Origin: Schaalia hyovaginalis
GTDB taxonomy: Bacteria > Actinomycetota > Actinomycetes > Actinomycetales > Actinomycetaceae
Assembly: GCF_014208035.1 (NCBI RefSeq)
Contig: NZ_JACHMK010000001.1
Location: 372,001-436,000, forward strand
DNA length: 64,000 nucleotides
Reading direction: 5' to 3'
Below, in pieces: positions 1-8,275 of the stretch (position 1 is its first letter; every line of letters starts with the position of its first letter). The notes below the pieces were generated by a model, which had not been told where the DNA came from, searched no databases, and was given only the letters and a program-made list of their open reading frames with translations. Position numbers and translations under genes: made by a program.

Positions 1-653
1 TCGGCGACGATGGCGCCGTCCTTGATGATGACGGTGCGTTCGGCGAAGTCCTCGGCCTCGGCGAGGTAGTGCGTGGCGAAGACGATTGTGCGGCCGCGTT
101 CGGTCTGGTCGCGCATGAGCGCCCAGAATTCGCGGCGGGCGCCGGCGTCCATGCCGGCGGTGGGCTCGTCGAGGATGAGCAGGTGCGGGTCCGGAAGGAG
201 CGCGAGGGCGAGGCGGACGCGCTGCTGCTCGCCGCCGGAGAGCTTGCGGATGGGGCGCTTGGCGAGTTCCGTGAGGCGGGTCTCCGCCATGACCCGGTCA
301 AGGGGCAGGGTCGACTGGTGGCTGGCCGCGAACATGCGCAGGGTTTGGGCGACCGTGAAGTCGCTCGGAAGCGCGCCGCTCTGGTGGACGACGCCGACGA
401 GGGAACGGCGGATCGCGTCGCGGGCGCTCATGCCGAAGAGCTCGCAGGAGCCGGAGGTCGGGGCCTGCAGGCCGAGGATCATGTCGATGAGCGTGGTCTT
501 GCCGGCGCCATTCCTGCCGAGCAGGGCCATGATCTGTCCGCGAGGGACGTCGAGAGTGATGTGGTCGACCGCGGTGAGAGTGGCGAAGGTCTTGACGATG
601 TCGCGGACGCTGATCGCGGGCGCGGCGGCGTGGGCGGATGGCGTTGTGTTCAT
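1..653 (-). CDS. ABC export-type ATP-binding protein (C-terminus cut by window edge)
   Basis: Nucleotide-binding subunit of an ABC transporter of the CcmA/DrrA export type; it would power an ABC-2 permease encoded further left. 217 residues are visible and the C-terminus lies outside the window. Seen directly: Walker A GRNGAGKTT (residues 46-54), signature LSGGEQQRVRLAL (from 138), Walker B LLILDEPTAGMD (from 158) and the switch histidine in FATHYLAEAE (193-202). The HYLAEAE stretch is typical of the drug/antibiotic export subfamily. The start is the ATG at 653-651, preceded by GATGGAGTC. A perfect inverted repeat lies 58 bases upstream and may be its operator. Substrate is unknown. Confidence 0.85.
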   Translation of the reverse strand, partial: MNTTPSAHAAAPAISVRDIVKTFATLTAVDHITLDVPRGQIMALLGRNGAGKTTLIDMILGLQAPTSGSCELFGMSARDAIRRSLVGVVHQSGALPSDFTVAQTLRMFAASHQSTLPLDRVMAETRLTELAKRPIRKLSGGEQQRVRLALALLPDPHLLILDEPTAGMDAGARREFWALMRDQTERGRTIVFATHYLAEAEDFAERTVIIKDGAIVA

Positions 654-710
654 GACTCCATCGTCGGGCCGGGGGCGTGTTCGCGGCAGTGCCGGGTGTC
701 GGGGCGCCCC

Positions 711-728
711 GCATGACATCTGTCATGC
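711..728. promoter_or_regulatory. Perfect 8-bp inverted repeat, candidate operator
   Basis: Two arms GCATGACA and TGTCATGC are separated by TC, making an 18-bp symmetric site 58 bases upstream of the ABC ATPase start at 653. Arm length and spacing fit a dimeric repressor of TetR or MarR type. No regulator gene is adjacent inside the window, so the cognate protein is unknown. Confidence 0.45.
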
Positions 729-830
729 CCCATCCCGCCGAACCCGTCCTGTTCTGCGCTGAGAGCCGCCCTGTTTCCCCGTGGAACCCGTATGGGTTCA
801 CGCCGGGGTGGCGGGGGGAAGCGAAAACGA

Positions 831-860
831 CGGAGGTGCGCGACATGCCGCGCACCTCCG
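831..860 (-). terminator. Intrinsic terminator of the peptide ABC operon
   Basis: Perfect 12-bp arms (CGGAGGTGCGCG and its complement) around a 6-base loop, about 50 bases past the stop codon of the minus-strand ATPase gene. On the minus strand the hairpin is followed by TCGTTTTCGC, a short T tract. Confidence 0.7.
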
Positions 861-911
861 CCGTTCACGGTTCGACGGGTGAGGACCCGTCGATCAGCGA
901 GGTCGGAGGGG

Positions 912-2840
912 CTAGAGGTTGAGCTGGATCTTGCGCCCCGGGACCGCCTCGATGAGCTCTCGCGTGTAGTCCTGCACGGGGTTCGCGAAGAGCTCGTCCG
1001 TCGTGTTCTGCTCGACGAGCTTGCCCTTCTCCATGACGACGACGTCGTCGGCGATCTGGCGGACCACCGCGAGGTCGTGCGTGATGAAGAGGTAGGACAG
1101 GCCGAGTTGGGCCTGCAGGTCGTTGAGCAGGTAGAGGATCTGGTTCTGCACGAGCACGTCGAGGGCCGAGACGGCCTCGTCGAGGACGATGACCTCCGGG
1201 TTGAGCGCGAGGGCGCGGGCGACGGCGACGCGCTGGCGCTGACCGCCGGAGAGCTCGTTCGGGTAGCGGCGCATCGCCGAACGCGGCAGGGCGACCATGT
1301 CGAGGAGCTCGGAGACCCGCTTGACCCGCAGGGACTTCGGGTTGAACTCCTTCTTCTCCGCGGCGCTCAGGGAACGTCCGGCCCGGCTGGCCTCGACGAG
1401 GGCGGCGATCCACTCCTCGGGCTCGCGGCCGGTCGCCTTGGCGCGCTCGTATTCCTGCTCGGCGTAGGCGGGCGTGCCGTAGCCGTGGACGCGCAGGGGC
1501 TCTTCGATGACGCGGAAGATCGAGAACATCGGGTCGAGCGAGCCGTAGGGGTTCTGGAAGACCGCCTGGAGGCGGCGGCGCAGTGCGAAGAGCTCCTTGT
1601 CGCTCATGAGCGAAGTGTCCTGGCCGTCGAAGAAGACCTTGCCCGAGGTGGGGGACAGGAGGTGGAGCACCATGTTGGCCGCGGTCGACTTGCCCGAACC
1701 GGACTCGCCGACGACCGCGAGGGTCGTGCCGCGGCGCAGCGCGAAGGAGACGTCGTCCACGGCAAGGAGCTTCTTCGCCTCGCCCTTGGAGCCGCGGATG
1801 TCGAATTCGCGGGTGAGGTGCTCGACGCGGACGATCTCCTCGGTCGAGGTCGATCCCTTGCCCGCTCCCGTCAGCTCCTCCTCGGTCACCTGGATGCCGC
1901 GGGCGTGGGCGGACTCGATGCGCGCGGAGGCCAGCGAGGGCGCCGCCGAGACGAGGCGCTTGGTGTAGGGGTGGCGCGGGTGCTGGAGGATCTCCAGGGC
2001 GGGACCGGACTCGACGATGCGGCCGCGGTGCATGACGACGAGCTGTTCGGCGCGCTCAGCGGCGAGGCCGAGGTCGTGCGTGATGAACAGGACCGCGGTG
2101 CCGAGTTCGCGCGTGAGGGTGCCGAGGTGGTCGAGGATCCGGCGCTGGACGGTGACGTCGAGGGCGGAGGTCGGTTCGTCGGCGATGAGGAGCTTCGGGC
2201 GGGCCGCCATGCCGATGGCGATGAGGGCGCGCTGGCGCATGCCGCCGGAGAACTCGTGCGGGAACTGCTTCGCCCGGCGCTCGGCGTCGGGCAGGCCCGC
2301 CTCTTCGAGGAGGGCGGCGACGCGCTGGCCGACCTCGGAGTTGGGGACGACGTTGTTGGCCTTGAGGGCCTCCTTGACCTGGGTGCCGATGCGCAGAACC
2401 GGGTTGAGGTTCGTCATCGGGTCCTGGGGGACCAGGCCGATCCCGGAGCCGCGCAGGCGGACCCATTCCTTGGTCGACAGGCGGGTGATGTCTTCGCCGT
2501 CGAACTCGATGGAGCCGCCGGTGACCTTGCCGGTGCCGGGCAGCAGGCCGATGACCGCGGCGGCGGTCGTCGACTTGCCGGAGCCGGACTCGCCGACGAT
2601 GGCGACGGTCTGGCCCGGGTAGATCGTGAGGTTCGCTCCGCGCACGGCGGGGACCACGCCGGTCGAGGTCGTGAAGGTGACTTCGAGGTCGGTGATCTTC
2701 AGGAGCGGGTTCAGATCCTCGGGGTGGAGGGCCTCGGAGCCGGCGGCGGTCTCGGCGCTGTCGAGGACTGCGACGGTGATCGCCTCCTCGCGGGCTTCCT
2801 CGGTCATGGGAGTCGTGTTCTGCTCAGTCTGCTCAGTCAC
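912..2840 (-). CDS. Fused double ATP-binding subunit of a peptide ABC importer (DppD-DppF type)
   Basis: 642-residue cytoplasmic protein in which the two ATPases of a dipeptide/oligopeptide importer are joined in one chain. Half one has Walker A GESGSGKST (about 83-91), signature FSGGMRQRALIA and Walker B LLIADEPTSALD. Half two has Walker A GESGSGKST (about 378-386), signature LSGGQRQRVAVA and Walker B VIVLDEAVSALD, where the usual proline is alanine. Half two also carries an extra charged stretch of roughly 45 residues between the Q-loop and the signature. The GTG at 2840 overlaps the TGA of the permease before it (GTGA), so translation is probably coupled; ATG at 2807 is an alternative. Last gene of the operon. 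Confidence 0.9.
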   Translation of the reverse strand: MTEQTEQNTTPMTEEAREEAITVAVLDSAETAAGSEALHPEDLNPLLKITDLEVTFTTSTGVVPAVRGANLTIYPGQTVAIVGESGSGKSTTAAAVIGLLPGTGKVTGGSIEFDGEDITRLSTKEWVRLRGSGIGLVPQDPMTNLNPVLRIGTQVKEALKANNVVPNSEVGQRVAALLEEAGLPDAERRAKQFPHEFSGGMRQRALIAIGMAARPKLLIADEPTSALDVTVQRRILDHLGTLTRELGTAVLFITHDLGLAAERAEQLVVMHRGRIVESGPALEILQHPRHPYTKRLVSAAPSLASARIESAHARGIQVTEEELTGAGKGSTSTEEIVRVEHLTREFDIRGSKGEAKKLLAVDDVSFALRRGTTLAVVGESGSGKSTAANMVLHLLSPTSGKVFFDGQDTSLMSDKELFALRRRLQAVFQNPYGSLDPMFSIFRVIEEPLRVHGYGTPAYAEQEYERAKATGREPEEWIAALVEASRAGRSLSAAEKKEFNPKSLRVKRVSELLDMVALPRSAMRRYPNELSGGQRQRVAVARALALNPEVIVLDEAVSALDVLVQNQILYLLNDLQAQLGLSYLFITHDLAVVRQIADDVVVMEKGKLVEQNTTDELFANPVQDYTRELIEAVPGRKIQLNL

Positions 2841-3805
2841 TTGCGTGCCTTCGGGTCGAGGGCGTCGCGGACCGCATCGCCCATCATGATGAAGCTGAGG
2901 ACGGTGAGGGCGAGGGCGAGCGCCGGGTAGAAGAGGACCATCGGGTTGGTGCGCAGGGAGGCCTGCGCGGCGGAGATGTCCGCGCCCCAGGAGACGACGG
3001 TCGGGGGAAGGCCGATGCCCATGAAGGACAGGGAGGCTTCGGAGACGATGAAGGTGCCGAGGGCGACGGTCGCGTAGACGATGATCGGGGCCATCGAGTT
3101 CGGGAGGATGTGCGACAGGAGGATCCGCGCCTTGGAGGCGCCGGTGGCCCTCGCGGCCGTCACGAATTCCTCGTTCTTCGCGGTCATGACCGCGCCTCGG
3201 GTGATGCGGGCGATCTGGGTCCAGCCGAAGATCGACAGGACGGTGATGACCATCCACACGTTGCGGTTGTCCTTGAACATCTGCATGAAGACGATCGCGG
3301 CGAGGAGCAGCGGGATCGCGAAGAAGATGTCGGTGATGCGCGAGAGGAGAGCGTCGAACCAGCCGCCGAAGTATCCGGCGATCATGCCGATGAGTCCGCC
3401 GATGAGGACGACGAAGATCGTGGTGAAGACGCCGACGGCGACTGAGGCGCGCGCGCCGTAGATGACGCGGGCGTAGATGTCGCAGCCCTGGCGGTTGAAG
3501 CCGAAGGGGTGGCCGTCGGCGGGGGCGCCGAGCGAGTTGGACAGTTCGCAGTAGCGCGGGTCCTGGCTCGTGAAGAGGCCGGGGATGAGGGCGATCGCGA
3601 GGGCGATGAGGATGATCGTTGCGGCGATCCAGAAGATCGGGCGCCTGCGGAGGCGCTTCCAGGCCTCGCCCCACAGGGATGAGGGGGCGGAGTCGTCGGC
3701 GACGGCGTCGACCGCGCCCAGGCCGGTCTCGTCGATGTCGGAGACGTAGTGGCGCTGGCCGGCGCGGGTGCGCTCGATGTTGGCGGAGGGGATGCAATCA
3801 CTCAT
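2837..3805 (-). CDS. Peptide ABC importer permease (DppC type)
   Basis: 322-residue inner permease of the same importer. A cytoplasmic N-terminus of about 55 residues is followed by a first membrane span (FWIAATIILIALAIALIPG), an external loop containing the C...C motif common in DppC/OppC proteins, then five further spans. The ABC-contact EAA loop is AARATGASKARILLSHILPNS. The start ATG at 3805 overlaps the end of the upstream permease (ATGAGTGA), and the stop overlaps the GTG of the ATPase gene. This tight packing supports one transcript. Specificity cannot be read from the permease. Confidence 0.9.
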   Translation of the reverse strand: MSDCIPSANIERTRAGQRHYVSDIDETGLGAVDAVADDSAPSSLWGEAWKRLRRRPIFWIAATIILIALAIALIPGLFTSQDPRYCELSNSLGAPADGHPFGFNRQGCDIYARVIYGARASVAVGVFTTIFVVLIGGLIGMIAGYFGGWFDALLSRITDIFFAIPLLLAAIVFMQMFKDNRNVWMVITVLSIFGWTQIARITRGAVMTAKNEEFVTAARATGASKARILLSHILPNSMAPIIVYATVALGTFIVSEASLSFMGIGLPPTVVSWGADISAAQASLRTNPMVLFYPALALALTVLSFIMMGDAVRDALDPKARK

Positions 3806-4724
3806 AGCGGATCCTCGGGTCGAGCACGGCGTACAGGAGGTCGACGATGAGGTTCGCGACGATGTAGACGAGCACGAGAACGGTGGTGACGGAGACGACG
3901 GTTGCGGGCTCGCCCTTGATGATGGCCTGCCAGAGGGTGCCGCCGACGCCGGAGATGTTGAAGATGCCCTCGGTGATGATGGCGCCGCCCATGAGTGCGC
4001 CGAGGTCGCCGCCGAGGAAGGTGGCGACGGGGATGAGGGAGTTGCGCAGGATGTGGCGGGTCATGACCGTGCCGTTGGCGAGGCCCTTCGCGCGGGCCGT
4101 ACGCACGTAGTCGGCGGAGACGTTCTCGGAGACCGACTGGCGGGTGAGGCGGATGACGTAGGCGAGGGAGACGCCGCCGAGGACGATGGCGGGCATCGTG
4201 AGGGATTGGAGGGTCACGTTCGCGCCGACGGTCGTGGGGAAGACCCCGAGTTTGACGCCGAGGATGAACTGGAGGACGAAGCCGAGGACGAAGGTCGGCA
4301 CCGAGATGAGGAGGAGGGAGAGGACGAGGATCGTCGAGTCGAAGATCCCGCCGCGCTTGACTCCGGCGATGACGCCGAGGGCGATGCCGAGGATGCCCTC
4401 GATGGCGAGGGCGTAGAGGGCGAGCTTGACGGTGATCGGGAAGGCGCGGGCCATGACCGCCGTGACGGGCTGTCCGGAGAAGGTGGTGCCGAAGTCGAGG
4501 GTGAAGACGCCCTTGAGGTAGAGCAGGTACTGCATCCAGAAGGGTTTGTCGAGGTTGTACCTCGCGGCGATTTCGGCGTAGGCGGCGTCGGAGAGGCCCC
4601 GGTCGCCTCCGAGGGCTGCGACGGGGTCACCCGGCATGAGGTACACCATCGCGAAGATCAGGAACGTGGCGCCGAAGAAGACCGGGATGGTCTGGAGGAG
4701 CCGCCGTCCGATGTAGCGAAGCAT
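3798..4724 (-). CDS. Peptide ABC importer permease (DppB type)
   Basis: 308-residue permease, with an N-terminal signal anchor (RRLLQTIPVFFGATFLIFAM) and the conserved MPGDP motif that opens the DppB/OppB periplasmic domain. The EAA loop is VRTARAKGLANGTVMTRHIL. About six membrane spans are expected. It heads the permease/ATPase block; the binding protein gene lies 350 bases upstream behind a strong terminator, so expression of the two blocks is probably uneven. Confidence 0.9.
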   Translation of the reverse strand: MLRYIGRRLLQTIPVFFGATFLIFAMVYLMPGDPVAALGGDRGLSDAAYAEIAARYNLDKPFWMQYLLYLKGVFTLDFGTTFSGQPVTAVMARAFPITVKLALYALAIEGILGIALGVIAGVKRGGIFDSTILVLSLLLISVPTFVLGFVLQFILGVKLGVFPTTVGANVTLQSLTMPAIVLGGVSLAYVIRLTRQSVSENVSADYVRTARAKGLANGTVMTRHILRNSLIPVATFLGGDLGALMGGAIITEGIFNISGVGGTLWQAIIKGEPATVVSVTTVLVLVYIVANLIVDLLYAVLDPRIRYE

Positions 4725-5075
4725 GGACAGTCCTTCTGACAGTGGAACGGGAGTGGTCCTCCCGCTTTCGGTGGCGTCGTCACTGGGGCGACTGGCACCG
4801 GTGGTGCCGGTGCATACTTAGGGCATCATAGGGTAAACACTCGGCAAACGGGAGTCGGACCGGTGCGAGGAGGCCCCGAGGGGCGGTCGGAATCCCTGAA
4901 AGGGCCCCTTGATCGGGGCCGGGCCGGAGCCGGGGAGGGGCGGGCGTCGTGGTCGCGGATTCTTCTCGACCTGCTCGGGCTTGAAAAGCCCGGGGGGCGG
5001 GTGGACTCGCGTCCGCCCGCCCCCCGGGTGGGATTCAGCTGTGAGGCTCCCGTGCATTGAGAGCCCGCGCGAAGG
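4725..5075. other. Intergenic gap inside the peptide ABC locus
   Basis: 351 bases between the binding protein gene and the permease genes, both on the minus strand. It holds the terminator at 4989-5028 and a short AT-richer patch around 4815-4850 that could carry the permease promoter. I see no convincing gene; open frames here are GC-driven. Confidence 0.5.
4989..5028 (-). terminator. Strong terminator after the peptide-binding protein gene
   Basis: 17-bp arms rich in G and C (one G-U pair) around a 6-base loop, about 48 bases past the stop of the minus-strand binding protein gene, followed on that strand by CTTTTCAAG. It probably attenuates read-through into the permease genes, giving more binding protein than permease. 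Confidence 0.8.
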
Positions 5076-6695
5076 TCACTCGGCCTTGGTGATGTTCTGG
5101 TAGACCGGGACGGACTTCCAGTTGAAGACCACGTTGTCGACCGTGGGCGCCCAGCCGCCGACGACGTTGGAGTACCACAGCGGGATGACCGGGAGGTCCT
5201 TGAAGAGGATCTCCTGAGCCTGATCGAGGAGCTTGTTGGACTCTTCGACGGAGGGCGCGGACGCGGACTTGGTCAGGAGGGCGTCGAAGTCGGCGTTCGA
5301 GTAGTCGGTGTCGTTCGATCCCGCGCCCGTGCCGTAGAGCGGGGCGAGGAAGTTGTACTTGCCGGGGTAGTCGGCCTGCCAGCCGGTGCGGAAGGCGCCG
5401 GTGATGGTGCGGTTGGTGACCTCGGTGCGCAGGGACTTGAAGTCGGGGTAGGGGTTGCCGACCGCGTCGATGCCGAGGGTGTTCTTGATCGAGTTCGCAA
5501 CGGCGTCGACCCAGGCCTGGTGCCCGCCGTCGGAGTTGTAGCCGATCGTGAAGGTGCCCGACCAGGGCGAGATCTTGTCGGCCTCGGCCCACAGCTCCTT
5601 GGCCTTCTCCGGGTTGTAGCTCAGGACCTCGGAGCCGGGGACGGCGTCGTTGTAGCCGTCGACGACCGGGGAGGTGAAGTCCTTGGCCGGGGTGCGGGTG
5701 CCCGAAAAGATCGTCTCGGTGATGGTGTCGCGGTCGATCGCGTAGGAGAGGGCCTGGCGGCGGAGCTTGCCCTCATCGCCGGAGAAGTGCTCGAGCTTCA
5801 TCGGGATCGCGAAGGACTGGAAGATCGCGGCCGCCTGGTTCGCGGAGCGGCCTTCGAGCTCGGATTCGTAGGTGGCGAAGGCCGAGTCCGGGATCGCGTC
5901 GAGGACGTCGAGGTTGTGGCCGAGGAGATCCTGGTAGGCCGCGTCCTGCGAGGCGTAGAAGATGATGTTGACGCCGCCGTTCTTCGCGACGTTGTCGCCC
6001 TTGTACTCCGGGTTCGGGATCAGCTTGATCTGGGCGTTGTGCTCCCAGCCGTTCTCGGCGACCATGTACGGGCCGTTGCCGATCGGCTTCTCGCCGCCGG
6101 TGGCCGGGTCGGCGAGGGTCGAGTCGGGAAGCGGCACGTAGGCGGAGTAGCCCAGGCGCTGCGACCAGTCGGCGGTCGGCTCCTTGAGGGCGATGGTGAA
6201 GGTGTAGTCGTCGATCTCCTCGAGGCCGGTGAGATCGCCGGCGCCTTCATCATCGGCGCCCTGGATCGGCGCGTAGAAGTACGAGGAGAGCATGGCCTCC
6301 TTGGCGCCCATCTTCCACGCCTCGATGAAGTTGTGGGCCTGGACCTCGGTGCCGTCGGAGAATTTCTGGCCCTTCTTGAGCTTGACGGTCCACACGCTGG
6401 CGTCCTCGTTCGGCTCGATGGACTCGGCCATCTCCATGTGGGTCGCGCCCTCGGCGTCGTAGTAGACGAGGCCCGCGAAGATGAGGTCGAGGATCTTGCC
6501 GCCGCCGGTCTCGTTCGTGTTCGCCGGGATGAGCGGGTTCTGGGGCTCGGAGCCGTTGGTGGTGATGACGGCGGTCGAGCTGCCCGCGGCGGCGCCGGAG
6601 GCCGACGAGTCGGAGGCGGTGCCGCCGGAGGAGCACGCGGTGAGGCCGAGTGCGAGAACGGCCGGTACGGCGAGCCAAGTCCTCTTGAGGTTCAT
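5076..6695 (-). CDS. Peptide-binding lipoprotein of the ABC importer (family 5 solute-binding protein)
   Basis: 539-residue extracellular substrate-binding lipoprotein (SBP_bac_5). A signal peptide of about 20 residues ends in the lipobox LGLTAC followed by a Ser/Gly/Ala linker. The mature domain shows family features: the entry stretch EPQNPLIPANTNE, VWTVKLKKGQKFSDGTEV, and a DRDTITETIFSGTRTPA segment where these proteins bind the peptide backbone. Length is normal. It sits upstream of the permease and ATPase genes in the same direction, separated by a terminator. It collects peptides at the membrane face and passes them to the importer. Confidence 0.9.
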   Translation of the reverse strand: MNLKRTWLAVPAVLALGLTACSSGGTASDSSASGAAAGSSTAVITTNGSEPQNPLIPANTNETGGGKILDLIFAGLVYYDAEGATHMEMAESIEPNEDASVWTVKLKKGQKFSDGTEVQAHNFIEAWKMGAKEAMLSSYFYAPIQGADDEGAGDLTGLEEIDDYTFTIALKEPTADWSQRLGYSAYVPLPDSTLADPATGGEKPIGNGPYMVAENGWEHNAQIKLIPNPEYKGDNVAKNGGVNIIFYASQDAAYQDLLGHNLDVLDAIPDSAFATYESELEGRSANQAAAIFQSFAIPMKLEHFSGDEGKLRRQALSYAIDRDTITETIFSGTRTPAKDFTSPVVDGYNDAVPGSEVLSYNPEKAKELWAEADKISPWSGTFTIGYNSDGGHQAWVDAVANSIKNTLGIDAVGNPYPDFKSLRTEVTNRTITGAFRTGWQADYPGKYNFLAPLYGTGAGSNDTDYSNADFDALLTKSASAPSVEESNKLLDQAQEILFKDLPVIPLWYSNVVGGWAPTVDNVVFNWKSVPVYQNITKAE

Positions 6696-6973
6696 GAAGA
6701 ACTCCCTTGATCGATGGGTCCCACCCGCGCGGGGGCGCGGGCTCTGGGCTCGAGGGTAACCGGATCCGCGCGGGACTTCTTTCCCGGTTCATCAATTGAA
6801 CATTGCTTTTTGGTCACGAATGGTAAAGCTTTGATAAAGGTGTGGCGTATTCGCAGCTCCTCGGGCATCGGGGCATCGATCCCGGGGACGGGGTCGGCGC
6901 GCCCCCGTCCGGGCGCCACTACAGTGGGCCGAAGCGACGCGCAGAGCGCGTAGAGGTAGAGAAGGAGCGGCTC
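6696..6973. promoter_or_regulatory. Divergent promoter region (binding protein / PfkB-fold gene)
   Basis: An AT-rich island (about 6785-6840) in otherwise GC-rich DNA between divergent genes. On the minus strand TTTACC and AATGTT are 17 bases apart, a weak fit to a sigma-70 promoter for the binding protein. On the plus strand TACAGT (6920-6925) is a possible -10 box for the gene at 6974. Assignments are by eye. Confidence 0.35.
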
Positions 6974-8080
6974 ATGACTGAAGGGGAAGCGCAGATCCCC
7001 GGCGCCCCGCGGGTGTGCGTCCTCGGCCCACTGGTCCTCGCCCTCGTCATGGGCCCCCTCGACCACGCGCCGAGGGCCGGGGAGGAGCAGATCGCCCGAA
7101 CGGCCTCCCTCGCGCCGGGCGGATCGGCGAACCGCGCGGTCGCCCTCGCCCGCATGGGCTTGAACACGGAGCTCGTCTGCTCGATCGGGGTCGATGAGGC
7201 CGGCGCGATCGTCAGGAGGATGCTCGCGACCCACTCGGTGGATGTGGAGCATGCGACGCGGGTTCCGCATCAGGCGATCACCGCGGCCCTGGGCTTCGAC
7301 GGCGATCGCGCGCTGACGACCTACGGGGACCTCTCGGCCCCTTCGCTGAAGGGGATGCTCGTTCCGCCGGACGCCCTCGTCGGCGAGCTCGGCGTCCTCG
7401 GGGAGAATCTGGAGACCATCGCGAAGTGGCGCCGACCGGGATCCCTCAAGGGCCCGAACAGGGCGGGATCGGATCGGACCTGGGTCCTCGCCGAATGCCG
7501 GTGGGATCCGACGGGACGGTGGAGCGGCGACGACCTCGATCCCCTCGAACAGGTCGACGCCTTCACGCTCAACGAGGATGAGGCGAAGAACTACACGCGC
7601 AAGGCGGACGCGCGCCAGGCCGCCCGCCAGCTCCTGTGGTCGGTTCCCGAGGTCGTCGTGACCCTCGGGCCGCGCGGCGCGCTCGCGATCATCGACGATG
7701 AGGAGATCCTCCTGCCCGCGGCTCCGGCCCACACGATCGACACCACGTCCGCGGGGCACGCATTCTCAGCGGCGCTGGTCTGCGCGCGGATGAACGGACT
7801 GGGCGCCAGGGCGGCGGTGTCGATGGCCCTGCTCGCCTCGGCGCGATCGACGGAGACGATGGGCTCCTTCACGCACGCGCCCACCCTGAGCGAGCTTCAG
7901 CGGTGGACCAGGGCGCGCGAGCTGCCCGAGGGCTACGACGCGGAATTCCTCGACCTGGAGGATCCCCATGCGCGCGAAGAGGAGCCCCCTCGCGCGGACC
8001 CGGGATCCCCCGACGACGATACGAGGGACGATTCCGGCTTCGAGGCGGCCTCGTCGATCGCGGATTCCCTCTCGAACTGA
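6974..8080 (+). CDS. PfkB-fold sugar-kinase homologue lacking the catalytic Asp
   Basis: 368-residue protein of the PfkB/ribokinase fold. The N-terminal signature is clear (APGGSANRAVALARMG, residues 48-62). The C-terminal signature, usually DTTGAGDAF, reads DTTSAGHAF (from residue 256), so the aspartate that acts as catalytic base is His262 and the anion-hole glycine is serine. Known family chemistry therefore predicts little or no kinase activity; that is inference. The last 40 residues are a charged Asp/Glu/Arg tail. Start ATG at 6974 has a good ribosome site (GAAGGAGCGG). It stands alone, upstream of the BCCT gene. A regulatory or substrate-binding role is possible. Confidence 0.7.
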   Translation: MTEGEAQIPGAPRVCVLGPLVLALVMGPLDHAPRAGEEQIARTASLAPGGSANRAVALARMGLNTELVCSIGVDEAGAIVRRMLATHSVDVEHATRVPHQAITAALGFDGDRALTTYGDLSAPSLKGMLVPPDALVGELGVLGENLETIAKWRRPGSLKGPNRAGSDRTWVLAECRWDPTGRWSGDDLDPLEQVDAFTLNEDEAKNYTRKADARQAARQLLWSVPEVVVTLGPRGALAIIDDEEILLPAAPAHTIDTTSAGHAFSAALVCARMNGLGARAAVSMALLASARSTETMGSFTHAPTLSELQRWTRARELPEGYDAEFLDLEDPHAREEEPPRADPGSPDDDTRDDSGFEAASSIADSLSN

Positions 8081-8275
8081 GCAGGCCGAACGGCCGAGCG
8101 TCATCGTCGAACAGGCGATTCGCCTCGCATCGGCGCACTGCTCCCAAGGCGCGCTCTGCTGAGGGGGCCGCCTCGAGCGGTTGCGGGCGCGGAGGGTCCG
8201 TGAAAGGTTGGACAAGGCGCCGCCCTCGTCCGCGAGCGTCGGCGTCGAGTCCCATCCCCGACCGGAAGAGCGCCC

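Noticed and set aside
792..2930. Long plus-strand open frame opposite the peptide ABC genes
   Set aside because: Antisense shadow of GC-rich coding DNA; it has no family motif, and the minus strand has a full ABC ATPase.
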